Below are positions 35,478 through 43,493 of a stretch of 64,000 nt of DNA, piece after piece. Numbering within the stretch: the stretch's first letter is position 1; the number at the start of each line of letters is the position of its first letter. The DNA is from Phocaeicola faecalis (GTDB taxonomy: Bacteria > Bacteroidota > Bacteroidia > Bacteroidales > Bacteroidaceae). The position numbers were made by a program, and so were the translations under genes. The stretch spans positions 1 through 64,000 of the forward strand of contig NZ_JADNRM010000005.1 in NCBI RefSeq assembly GCF_021730445.1, given 5' to 3'. The notes under the pieces were generated by a model, which had not been told where the DNA came from, searched no databases, and saw only the letters and a program-made list of their open reading frames with translations.

Positions 35478-36335
35478 TTAACAGTCGATAGCACATGACT
35501 TCATCTGCTGCACAATCCGCACAGTTTCCACAGCCTCCTTCACGTCGTGCACCCTCAAAATGTTAGCACCCTTCATGAGTGCAATGGTATTGAGTGCGGT
35601 CGTGCCGTTCAGCGCATCTTCGGGAGTAGCGTCCAAAAGTTTGTAAATCATCGACTTGCGCGATATCCCCACCAGTATCGGAAGGTCAAAAAGACTGAAG
35701 TCTTCCAGACATTCCATGAGCCCATAGTTATGTTCCAGTGTCTTGCCGAAACCGAAGCCGGGGTCAAGAATAAGGTCTTTCAGCCCCAACTCATGCAACT
35801 GATGTATCTTCCGTGCAAAATACTGGAATATTTCCTTTACCAAATTATCATAATGCGGAGCCTGCTGCATGGTTTGCGGAGTACCCTTCATGTGCATGAT
35901 AATGTAAGGAACGCCCAACTTGGCTACGGTAGAAAACATCCTGGAATCCATCTCTCCGGCCGAGATATCATTAATGATGGCCGCACCGTATTCTTCGACA
36001 CACATCCGTGCCGCATCCGCCCGGAAAGTATCTACCGAGATGGGAATCGAAGGACATACATCAGTAATCACTTCAAGCCCCATCCGCAGACGACTCATTT
36101 CTTCTTCCAATGAAACATGGTCGGCATTCGGACGAGAGGAGTATGCACCGATATCAATAAAGTCAGCGCCCTCATTTACTATTTCCACCACGCGTGCGGC
36201 AATCTTTTCCACTGTTTGAAGACGGCTTTCACTGTAAAAAGAGTCGGGCGTTACATTCAGAATCCCCATTACCCGCGGCTCTGACACGTCCATCAACTGC
36301 CCCTTTACATTAATATATTTGCTCTCTTTGTTCAT
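35478..36335 (-). CDS. folP: Dihydropteroate synthase
   Basis: A 285-residue TIM-barrel enzyme joining p-aminobenzoate to the pterin pyrophosphate in folate synthesis, the target of sulfonamides. Family signatures: MGILNVTPDSFYSES, GADFIDIGAYSSRPNA, SVDTFRADAAR, NDISAGEMD, IMHMKGTPQTM, DPGFGFGKTLEHN and VGISRKS. It is the first gene before cdaA and is divergent from murF. TACTTTTG (36373-36366, minus strand) is a probable -7 element about 30 bp before the start. Confidence 0.96.
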   Translation of the reverse strand: MNKESKYINVKGQLMDVSEPRVMGILNVTPDSFYSESRLQTVEKIAARVVEIVNEGADFIDIGAYSSRPNADHVSLEEEMSRLRMGLEVITDVCPSIPISVDTFRADAARMCVEEYGAAIINDISAGEMDSRMFSTVAKLGVPYIIMHMKGTPQTMQQAPHYDNLVKEIFQYFARKIHQLHELGLKDLILDPGFGFGKTLEHNYGLMECLEDFSLFDLPILVGISRKSMIYKLLDATPEDALNGTTALNTIALMKGANILRVHDVKEAVETVRIVQQMKSCAIDC

Positions 36336-36389
36336 TATCTCTACGAAGCGTTATTTACATCGTACAAAAGTACGCACAATTCTTGAGTT

Positions 36390-36425
36390 TTTGTTATTTC
36401 CTGAACTATTTTTCAGCTATCTTTG
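36390..36425 (+). promoter_or_regulatory. murF promoter
   Basis: TTTG at 36390-36393 and TATCTTTG at 36418-36425 lie about 30 bp before murF. Their gap of 24 bp is longer than the 19-21 bp optimum, so the upstream box is uncertain while the -7 element is good. Confidence 0.5.
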
Positions 36426-36453
36426 CCGCAACTAATATTAATAGAAAGGTAAA

Positions 36454-37749
36454 ATGGATATTTCAACTTTATATAAATGTTTTACAGAGTGCAGTGGAGT
36501 AACCACCGACAGCCGTAACTGTCCCGAAGGCTCCATGTTCATAGCCTTGAAGGGAGAGACATTCAATGGAAACGCCTTCGCTGTACAAGCGCTGGAGAAA
36601 GGTTGCCGATATGCGGTAGTGGACGAAGAACAATACACCGGCGGAAGCCCGCATATACTTTTGGTAGACAACTGCCTGCAAGCCTTACAGGAACTGGCCA
36701 ACTTCCACCGTCGTAAGTTAGGCACCTGCATTGTAGGCATCACCGGTACCAACGGAAAAACTACTACCAAAGAACTGATAGCCGCCGTACTTCAAAAAAA
36801 ATACCGGGTACTTTACACATTGGGCAATCTGAACAACCACATCGGCGTGCCGCTCACCCTGTTGCGCCTCACCTCCAACGACGAACTTGCCGTGATAGAA
36901 ATGGGTGCGAACCATCCGGGTGAAATTAAATCGCTCTCTGCCATTGTCGAGCCCGATTATGGTATCATCACCAATGTAGGCAAAGCACACCTCGAAGGAT
37001 TCGGCTCTTTCGAAGGAGTGATAAAAACCAAAGGAGAGTTGTACGAACATTTGCGTTACGGAGGCAAGCACGTCATCTTTATTGACAGGGATAACGAGCA
37101 TCTTAATAAAATTTCACAAGGACTGACCTGTATCACCTATGGCACAGAAAACGAAGCGGAACTCTACGTCAGTGGCCGGACGGGGGCATGTGCCCCATTC
37201 CTCACTTTCGAGTGGGAGCATGAAGGCAGACAGCACAAGGTAAGCACTCATCTGATAGGCTCTTACAATCTTAAAAATGCCCTTGCCGCCATCGCTATCG
37301 GACGTTTCTTCCATGTAACGGAAGAACTGATTTCGGAAGCACTGGAAGAATATGTTCCACACAACAACCGTTCGCAACTCACCCCGACAGCCGACAATAA
37401 TCTGATTGTGGATGCCTACAATGCCAATCCTACCAGCATGATGGCGGCATTGGAGAATTTTCGTCGGATGGAAGTGCCGCACAAGATGGTCATTCTGGGC
37501 GATATGAAAGAATTGGGCAAGAGCAGCCATGAAGAACATCAAAAGATAGCCGGTTACCTGGGTGAATGTGAATTTGAACGCGTCATTCTGGTCGGAGAAG
37601 AATTCGGGCAAGCGACTTCCTCTTACGAGCATTATCAAGATGCCGGCCAATTGGCGGAAGTTTTGAAAAAGTCTAAACCAAAGGGATTCTACATTCTCAT
37701 AAAAGGTTCGAACAGCATGAAACTCGCCCCGCTACAGGAGTTGCTTTAA
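36454..37749 (+). CDS. murF: UDP-N-acetylmuramoyl-tripeptide--D-Ala-D-Ala ligase
   Basis: A 431-residue cytoplasmic Mur ligase that adds D-Ala-D-Ala to the peptidoglycan precursor. The ATP loop GTNGKTT is at residues 98-104; other marks are NNHIGVPLTLL, EMGANHPGEI, GTNVGKAHLEGF-like NVGKAHLEGFGSFEGV, and DAYNANPTSMMAAL. It stands alone and is not in the usual dcw cluster; this is common in Bacteroides, which have a separate murF in addition to the division cluster. An inverted-repeat element lies just downstream. Confidence 0.95.
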   Translation: MDISTLYKCFTECSGVTTDSRNCPEGSMFIALKGETFNGNAFAVQALEKGCRYAVVDEEQYTGGSPHILLVDNCLQALQELANFHRRKLGTCIVGITGTNGKTTTKELIAAVLQKKYRVLYTLGNLNNHIGVPLTLLRLTSNDELAVIEMGANHPGEIKSLSAIVEPDYGIITNVGKAHLEGFGSFEGVIKTKGELYEHLRYGGKHVIFIDRDNEHLNKISQGLTCITYGTENEAELYVSGRTGACAPFLTFEWEHEGRQHKVSTHLIGSYNLKNALAAIAIGRFFHVTEELISEALEEYVPHNNRSQLTPTADNNLIVDAYNANPTSMMAALENFRRMEVPHKMVILGDMKELGKSSHEEHQKIAGYLGECEFERVILVGEEFGQATSSYEHYQDAGQLAEVLKKSKPKGFYILIKGSNSMKLAPLQELL

Positions 37750-37803
37750 AGCAGTTCAATATATCAGGAGGATGTTTCTAAAGTAACATATTTTGTAGTA
37801 TTC

Positions 37804-37956
37804 GGGAGTGTGTCAAAACTAAACCAGTCTATCCAATCGTCAGCTGTAGGGGCAAGGTTTGCCTGCCCGAAGACACAAAGTAAACTGTTTTCGGGCGAGC
37901 GAACCTCGCCCCTACGAACGAAACGACAGCATTATCCACGTTTTGACACAACCCCC
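37804..37956 (+). repeat. Hairpin element (MITE-like), copy 2
   Basis: A complete 153-bp noncoding element. Its ends are GTGTGTCAAAAC and GTTTTGACACAAC, framed by G-rich and C-rich bases. The middle (37846-37915) is a hairpin of 26-bp arms with about four mismatches, GTAGGGGCAAGG... pairing with ...CCTCGCCCCTAC. It lies between the 3' ends of murF and the GNAT gene, where it could serve as a bidirectional terminator. It is nearly identical to the copy at 57022. Confidence 0.85.
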
Positions 37957-37989
37957 TACAGTAACTTTATAATCTTAATCCGCCTTTCT

Positions 37990-39021
37990 TCAATTAAGCA
38001 TCAAACTCATGTAAGGGTGCTCCGTCTCAAGTAACTTGGCTGTGAGGCTTTCTATCGTATAACGATGATATTCCCTTCCTTCCCGATATCCATGATAACA
38101 ATTACCATTTTCCACTATATAGTAACCATTATTTTCAGGAATAGCATCATCGTCCTCTATTTGAATGGAAAAACTCAGCACCGGATGTTTCCTTGCAAGT
38201 ATGGACAGCATCTTTTCCACATGAATCAAACGTGCCATTCCCAACGTGGACGAATCCCCGGAGGAAGGATGGATATACTCGATAACAGCTTCAGGATATA
38301 AGATTGCAGCGGCCGACAACAAGGTATCTTTGACCGCCTCAAAGCCTGCCTGTCCGGGAATACCGTCTGCCAATAACTCTTTAACATACAAAATTCCGGT
38401 GTCCATTACCACAAAAGCCAGCCCTGCTATCCGGTCTGCCTTGCGCGCCACAAGCAATTTACCTCCTCCCAGCCGCAAGTCCGCCATAATCACCAGAAAA
38501 TCTTCATAGCTATGTTGCACACAGCAGACGCGCTCGCGCATACGGCTATCAAAGTACTGATACAATTCAACCCAATCCCCATCTTCCTCTTTCACCCTGT
38601 AAGAACCGGAAGGAGTAAGTTCCTCTACGTTTATCCTTTCCATCACATAACCGAATCGCGGAGTATATCCCGACTTTGCATAATAGCCAAGCAACCATTT
38701 CTCTGCCGGTATAAGGGTGCTGAGCAAAATACCGTCATCATACATACGACGGTGAGTCAGCCCCAACAAGCGGCGCATGGCTCCATGCGACCTATAGTCG
38801 GGATGGGTGCACGCACCCGAAATGTAAGAAGTGGCAATCGTTTCCCCGCAAAAGGTCATCGGGTAGGGAATCATCTGCAAAGCGGAAATGATTTTCCCCT
38901 CTTCGCGAACAGCCATATTGATATCATCTCTATATCTCAGGTCGAAATACAGGTCAGTAAACTCCTCGCTGTCCGTAAAACAGAGTTTCCACAATGCTTT
39001 TACTTCATCCTTTGTGGTCAT
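37990..39021 (-). CDS. GNAT-family acetyltransferase (Eis-like)
   Basis: A 343-residue protein. Residues 1-150 form a GNAT domain with the acetyl-CoA loop pattern ACTHPDYRSHGAMRRLLGLTHR, followed by YAKSGYTPRFGY. The remainder resembles the second GNAT-like and sterol-carrier-type parts of Eis proteins, which acetylate amines. The substrate is unknown. The gene begins 17 bp inside the 3' end of the DUF2156-type gene, so the two products are made together and may act in one pathway. Confidence 0.8.
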   Translation of the reverse strand: MTTKDEVKALWKLCFTDSEEFTDLYFDLRYRDDINMAVREEGKIISALQMIPYPMTFCGETIATSYISGACTHPDYRSHGAMRRLLGLTHRRMYDDGILLSTLIPAEKWLLGYYAKSGYTPRFGYVMERINVEELTPSGSYRVKEEDGDWVELYQYFDSRMRERVCCVQHSYEDFLVIMADLRLGGGKLLVARKADRIAGLAFVVMDTGILYVKELLADGIPGQAGFEAVKDTLLSAAAILYPEAVIEYIHPSSGDSSTLGMARLIHVEKMLSILARKHPVLSFSIQIEDDDAIPENNGYYIVENGNCYHGYREGREYHRYTIESLTAKLLETEHPYMSLMLN

Positions 39022-39907
39022 TGAGCTCAGCTATACATTTTTCGAGCAAGATAGTCGGCTGATAAGAAAGCTTCGCCTTACGCAGTCCCTCCAGTCCGAG
39101 GTCTTCCTCACGATTGATATACATATACTGTTCATCGATATGATTGGCATACTCATAGTTTATCATGGCGTAAGAGCCTTCGATATCGGTATTCGCTTTT
39201 TCCACACATGTATCCCATGTCTGATAGTTGATGGGAGCACCATAAGTGAATGCGGCTATCTTGCCGTTCACGTGTAATACTCCTCCGGTCAGTCCCAACT
39301 CTTCCAGGTGATGAAGGGCGAAAGTCATGGACTGCCGTTCGGCCCCCAAAGCCATTTGTTCATCACAATTATTGGCACGACACCACTCCTCTTCCATCTT
39401 CAGGCATTCAGGAACAAGCTCGGGAGTCAGAAATCTGTACTCGTAATCGGGATACTGTTTCTTGAACTTGTTAATATGATTACGTTTGGACTGATATTTC
39501 TTGCCCTTCAAGGTAGCCAGATCAGTGCGCAGATAAAGATAGTCAAAATAGTCACGGTCTTCGGTAAAGGTGAAACGGCCCGGCATCACTGCTTCAAGGT
39601 CTGCTTTCATTCCTACGCATACACCCAGCATACGAAACTTTGCCCCCAATGCTTCAGCATCCTCAATCAGTGCTTCCAACACCGGTTTTACGTCTCCCGT
39701 TCCTACCGGCATCATGTAGGCCAGCTCTTCACCGGCATAGAAGCGTAGCAACAAATAGCCGTCCAAAACGGCATACTTGGTCTGGTATAGGAATGTCCAA
39801 CTACAGAGGTTGGCAAATGATAAGTCGCAATTGCGACGTTGGCTGTTCAGCGTAAATGACTGTATCAGCTCTTTATCCGCTAAAGTAATGTCTTTGAATT
39901 CTATCAT
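39005..39907 (-). CDS. DUF2156 / lysyltransferase-domain protein
   Basis: A 300-residue soluble protein with the tandem GNAT-like fold of DUF2156, related to the C-terminal domain of phosphatidylglycerol lysyltransferases (MprF). Motifs: NCDLSFANLCSWTFLYQTKYA, DYLYLRTDLATLKGKKYQSKRNHINKF, IAAFTYGAPIN, and INREEDLGLEGLRKAKLSYQP. Without membrane helices it cannot flip lipids; relatives aminoacylate or acylate small molecules. It overlaps the GNAT gene by 17 bp. It is separated from lrgB by about 40 bp; I cannot tell whether they share a transcript. Confidence 0.85.
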   Translation of the reverse strand: MIEFKDITLADKELIQSFTLNSQRRNCDLSFANLCSWTFLYQTKYAVLDGYLLLRFYAGEELAYMMPVGTGDVKPVLEALIEDAEALGAKFRMLGVCVGMKADLEAVMPGRFTFTEDRDYFDYLYLRTDLATLKGKKYQSKRNHINKFKKQYPDYEYRFLTPELVPECLKMEEEWCRANNCDEQMALGAERQSMTFALHHLEELGLTGGVLHVNGKIAAFTYGAPINYQTWDTCVEKANTDIEGSYAMINYEYANHIDEQYMYINREEDLGLEGLRKAKLSYQPTILLEKCIAELNDHKG

Positions 39908-39949
39908 AAAATGTTTGTTTCTCTAATAACAAAGATAGAAGCGTTTTTG

Positions 39950-40645
39950 TTAAATGACACCCAATAATTTGAGAATTGTTGGAGTGAAAATAGCTGTCAT
40001 TATCCCATTCAATGTCAATCCCAGACTGGCATAAGCTCCGTATTTTCCACTGATTTCCATAGCCGTAGATGTTCCCACTGCATGAGTAGCCGTCCCCATA
40101 GACAACCCTTGAGCTATGGGGCTGCCTACATGTCCCACACGCAACACCTTAAAACCGAACACCGCTCCAAATAATCCCACAACAACGACAACGGCCGCTG
40201 TCAATGAAGGAATTCCTCCGGTGGTTTTCGACACCTCCATCGCAATAGGGGTAGTGACTGACTTCGGAGCCAACGAACAGATAATATCGGGTGTAGCTCC
40301 CAACAACTTGGCAATGACAACCACAGCCACCAATCCCACCAGGCATCCCGCCAACTGCGAAATGATAATCGGCAATAATTGCTTCTTTATCATCTCCAAC
40401 TGCAAGTACAGAGGAACGCCCAATGCCACTACCGCCGGTTTCAGCCAAAATTCGATGAGCTGTCCGCCCTCATTATAAGTTTCATAACTGATGCCGGCAA
40501 ATTTCAAAAATAGAATAAGCACGGCAATGGTAAGCAATATCGGGTTCAAGATAACCCAGCCTGTCTTCTTCTGAATGACGCGCGACAGAAAAAACACCCC
40601 AAAAGTGACCGCCAACAGAAAGAACTTATTTTCTAAATATTCCAT
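39950..40645 (-). CDS. lrgB: LrgB/CidB-family membrane protein
   Basis: A 231-residue inner-membrane protein with about six or seven hydrophobic helices. Family marks are FWLKPAVVALGVPLYLQ, SLAPKSVTTPIAMEVS, GGIPSLTAAVVVVVGLFGA and GTATHAVGTSTAMEI. LrgB works with LrgA. The pair was first described as holin/antiholin-like in Staphylococcus; homologues in Bacillus and Streptococcus are linked to pyruvate transport. It overlaps lrgA by 20 bp. The pair is divergent from pta-ackA, which favours a link to pyruvate or acetate metabolism. Confidence 0.9.
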   Translation of the reverse strand: MEYLENKFFLLAVTFGVFFLSRVIQKKTGWVILNPILLTIAVLILFLKFAGISYETYNEGGQLIEFWLKPAVVALGVPLYLQLEMIKKQLLPIIISQLAGCLVGLVAVVVIAKLLGATPDIICSLAPKSVTTPIAMEVSKTTGGIPSLTAAVVVVVGLFGAVFGFKVLRVGHVGSPIAQGLSMGTATHAVGTSTAMEISGKYGAYASLGLTLNGIMTAIFTPTILKLLGVI

Positions 40646-40979
40646 TTGATTTACGAACTAATTGATGAACCCATCCGGTAACCACAAGCACCAGAACAGT
40701 ACTGACTAAGGTAGCAATCGCAATCGGCCAAAACTGTGCCGCGATTACATCAAAATAAAGCATCAGCGCCACTCCGGGCGGCACAAAGAAGAAGCCAAGA
40801 TTAGCAACCAGGAAATCGGACAACCCCTGCACCCATTGCAGTTTTATCCAACCCAATTTCAAGAAAAGGGTGAGAAGCAGCATCCCTATGATACTGGAAG
40901 GCAGCTTAATGCCTGTCAGAAAAACAATCAGTTCACCCAAAGCCAAACATCCGAAAAGGATAGCGCATTGACGTATCAT
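40626..40979 (-). CDS. lrgA: LrgA/CidA-family membrane protein
   Basis: A 117-residue protein with four membrane helices, the partner of LrgB. Marks are ALGELIVFLTGIKLPSSIIGMLLL and ANLGFFFVPPGVALMLYFD, typical of LrgA/CidA. Its 3' end overlaps lrgB by 20 bp. On the minus strand TAACTTTG (41024-41017) is a good -7 element about 40 bp before the start, with ATTG 22 bp further up. Confidence 0.9.
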   Translation of the reverse strand: MIRQCAILFGCLALGELIVFLTGIKLPSSIIGMLLLTLFLKLGWIKLQWVQGLSDFLVANLGFFFVPPGVALMLYFDVIAAQFWPIAIATLVSTVLVLVVTGWVHQLVRKSNGIFRK

Positions 40980-41016
40980 ACCTTATTAATTTAATAAAAA
41001 CTTATTGAAAACTGCG

Positions 41017-41130
41017 CAAAGTTAAGGAAACATCCTGTTTGGTGTTCAATAACATACGTTTTTTGCATACTTTAAACCAAAAATAATACAGGTTTTGCAA
41101 TGTAGATATTGCAAAATTACCTAATTTTGC
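41017..41130 (+). promoter_or_regulatory. Divergent lrgA / pta control region with linked palindromes
   Basis: The pta side has TAATTTTG (41122-41129) as -7 element. Two perfect inverted repeats share an arm: TTTTGCAAT (41093-41101), six bases, ATTGCAAAA (41108-41116); and GCAAAATTA (41111-41119), two bases, TAATTTTGC (41122-41130), the latter covering the -7 element. A further TTTTTTGCAT lies at about 41060. On the minus strand TAACTTTG (41024-41017) serves lrgA. A regulator binding TTTTGCA sites could control both units. Confidence 0.6.
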
Positions 41131-41180
41131 ATCGTGAAAAACAACACTCGTCTTTAGAACGTACATAATTAATATATATC

Positions 41181-42194
41181 ATGGATTTAATATCTGAAAT
41201 CGTAGAGCGCGCGAAAGCAAACAAACAGCGCATCGTTCTTCCTGAAGGAACAGAAGAACGTACATTAAAAGCTGCCAACCAAATATTGACAGACGGTGTT
41301 GCCGACCTTATTTTATTGGGTAATCCCGATGAAATCATGAGCCTGGCTAAAGAATGGGGTTTGGGAAACATCGGTAAAGCCACTATCATCGACCCCGAAA
41401 ATCACCCTAAGAAAGAAGAATATGCACAACTGCTGTGCGAACTTCGTAAGAAAAAAGGTATGACTATCGAAGAAGCTCGCAAACTGGTAGTCGACCCGTT
41501 GTATTTGGGATGTTTGATAATCAAAGCCGGAGATGCCGACGGACAGTTGGCAGGTGCCCGCAACACTACCGGTAACGTGCTTCGTCCTGCATTACAGATT
41601 ATCAAGACAGTACCGGGCATTACTTGTGTATCAGGCGCCATGCTGCTGTTGACCCATGCTCCCGAATATGGAAATAACGGCGTTTTAGTAATGGGTGATG
41701 TTGCAGTAACTCCGATGCCGGATGCCAACCAGTTGGCTCAGATTGCCGTTTGTACCGCCCAAACTGCCAAAGCAGTTGCAGGCATTGACCCGCGTGTTGC
41801 CCTGCTGAGTTTCTCAACCAAAGGTTCTGCCAAACATGAAGTAGTAGACAAAGTGGTTGAAGCCTTAGCCATCGCCAAAGAAATGGCCCCCGATTTAAAA
41901 ATCGACGGTGAACTGCAGGCTGACGCCGCTTTAGTTCCACATATCGGTGCAAGCAAAGCTCCGGGTTCGGAAATTGCCGGAAAAGCCAATGTGCTGGTAG
42001 TTCCTTGTCTGGAAGTCGGTAACATCTCTTATAAACTGGTAGAACGTTTAGGACACGCTACAGCTATCGGTCCGATTCTGCAAGGTATCGCCCGCCCGGT
42101 GAACGACTTGTCACGCGGATGCTCTATCGACGATGTTTATAAGATGATTGCAATTACTGCAAATCAGGCTATTGCTGCCAAAGCAAACAATTAA
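41181..42194 (+). CDS. pta: Phosphate acetyltransferase
   Basis: A 337-residue enzyme converting acetyl-CoA to acetyl phosphate, the short form without an N-terminal regulatory domain. Family blocks: RIVLPEGTEERTLKAA, GQLAGARNTTGNVLRPALQIIKT, VMGDVAVTPMPDANQLAQIA, VALLSFSTKGSAKHE, DGELQADAAL and GKANVLVVPCLEVGNISYKL. It lies 20 bp upstream of ackA, with which it forms the acetate/ATP-yielding branch of fermentation. The promoter region contains linked palindromes. Confidence 0.96.
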   Translation: MDLISEIVERAKANKQRIVLPEGTEERTLKAANQILTDGVADLILLGNPDEIMSLAKEWGLGNIGKATIIDPENHPKKEEYAQLLCELRKKKGMTIEEARKLVVDPLYLGCLIIKAGDADGQLAGARNTTGNVLRPALQIIKTVPGITCVSGAMLLLTHAPEYGNNGVLVMGDVAVTPMPDANQLAQIAVCTAQTAKAVAGIDPRVALLSFSTKGSAKHEVVDKVVEALAIAKEMAPDLKIDGELQADAALVPHIGASKAPGSEIAGKANVLVVPCLEVGNISYKLVERLGHATAIGPILQGIARPVNDLSRGCSIDDVYKMIAITANQAIAAKANN

Positions 42195-42214
42195 TATAAT
42201 AAAGAAACAACATT

Positions 42215-43414
42215 ATGAAAATATTAGTGCTTAATTGCGGTAGTTCTTCTATCAAATACAAGTTGTTTGATATGACTACCAAAGAAATCCTGGCACAGGG
42301 TGGTATTGAAAAAATCGGATTGGTAGGTTCTTTCCTGAAGTTGACTTTACCTAACGGTGAAAAGAAGATTCTCGAAAAAGATATTCCCGAACATACTGCA
42401 GGTATTGAATTTATCCTGAACACATTGGTCAGCCCTGAATATGGTGCAATCAAATCTTTGGAAGAAATCAATGCAGTAGGTCACCGTATGGTACACGGCG
42501 GTGAACGTTTCAGCGAATCTGTGAAACTGGATAAAGAAGTACTGGATGCATTTGCCGCTTGCAACGACCTCGCTCCGCTTCATAACCCGGCTAACTTGAA
42601 AGGTGTCAATGCCGTTTCAGCTATCTTGCCCAATGTACCTCAGGTAGGTGTATTCGACACTGCATTCCACCAAACAATGCCCGACTATGCATATATGTAT
42701 GCCATCCCATACGAACTGTATGAAAAATACGGCGTACGTCGTTATGGCTTCCACGGAACCTCTCATCGCTATGTTTCAAAGCGTGTATGCGATTTTCTGG
42801 GCATCAACCCCGAAGGTTCTAAAATCATCACTTGCCACATTGGTAACGGTGGCTCCATCTCGGCCGTTAAAGACGGTAAATGTGTAGATACCAGCATGGG
42901 ACTTACACCGCTTGAAGGACTTGTAATGGGAACCCGCAGCGGTGACATCGATGCAGGTGCTGTTACCTTCATTATGGAAAAAGAAGGTTTGACTCCGACA
43001 GGCGTTTCCAATTTGTTGAACAAGAAGAGCGGAGTACTCGGCGTATCAGGAGTATCCAGTGATATGCGTGAATTGGATGCAGCTTGCAAAGAAGGCAATC
43101 CGCGTGCTCTGCTGGCAGAAAAGATGTATTACTATCGCATCAAGAAATATATCGGTGCTTATGCTGCCGCTATGGGTGGTGTAGACGTTATCTTGTTCAC
43201 CGGCGGTGTAGGCGAAAACCAATCACAATGCCGCGAAGCTGTGTGTGACGGCTTACAATTCATCGGTGTGGAATTGGATAAGGAAATGAACAACAAAATT
43301 CATGGTGACGAAGCCATCATCTCTACTCCCGAATCAAAAGTCAAGGTAGTAGTTATCCCGACAGACGAGGAATTAATGATTGCCAGTGACACACAAACAA
43401 TCTTGGATAAGTAA
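42215..43414 (+). CDS. ackA: Acetate kinase
   Basis: A 399-residue enzyme of the sugar kinase/Hsp70 fold making acetate and ATP from acetyl phosphate and ADP. Signatures: LVLNCGSSSIKYKL at the N-terminus, GHRMVHGGERF, FDTAFHQTMPDYAYMYAIPY, RRYGFHGTSHRYVS with the active-site histidine, HIGNGGS, and FTGGVGENQ near the C-terminus. The length is standard. It is co-transcribed with pta and is followed by a strong terminator. Confidence 0.97.
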   Translation: MKILVLNCGSSSIKYKLFDMTTKEILAQGGIEKIGLVGSFLKLTLPNGEKKILEKDIPEHTAGIEFILNTLVSPEYGAIKSLEEINAVGHRMVHGGERFSESVKLDKEVLDAFAACNDLAPLHNPANLKGVNAVSAILPNVPQVGVFDTAFHQTMPDYAYMYAIPYELYEKYGVRRYGFHGTSHRYVSKRVCDFLGINPEGSKIITCHIGNGGSISAVKDGKCVDTSMGLTPLEGLVMGTRSGDIDAGAVTFIMEKEGLTPTGVSNLLNKKSGVLGVSGVSSDMRELDAACKEGNPRALLAEKMYYYRIKKYIGAYAAAMGGVDVILFTGGVGENQSQCREAVCDGLQFIGVELDKEMNNKIHGDEAIISTPESKVKVVVIPTDEELMIASDTQTILDK

Positions 43415-43440
43415 TTTTATTGTTTGGTTAAATAAATATC

Positions 43441-43485
43441 GAAGGCCGCTTGCGCGAGATGCGTAACGGCCTTCCTTTTTTTTTA
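43441..43485. terminator. Terminator after ackA
   Basis: GAAGGCCG pairs with CGGCCTTC, extended by TTGCGC against GCGTAA, and is followed by eight or more T. It lies between convergent ackA and the GH36 gene. On the minus strand the tail is AT-rich, so it may serve both. Confidence 0.85.
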
Positions 43486-43493
43486 ACTGTTCT

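Noticed and set aside
37810..38034. A 74-codon frame through the hairpin element (contains AVGARFACP and SGERTSPL)
   Set aside because: It is a translation of the inverted-repeat element, a known type of false ORF, and the same sequence occurs in other contexts here.
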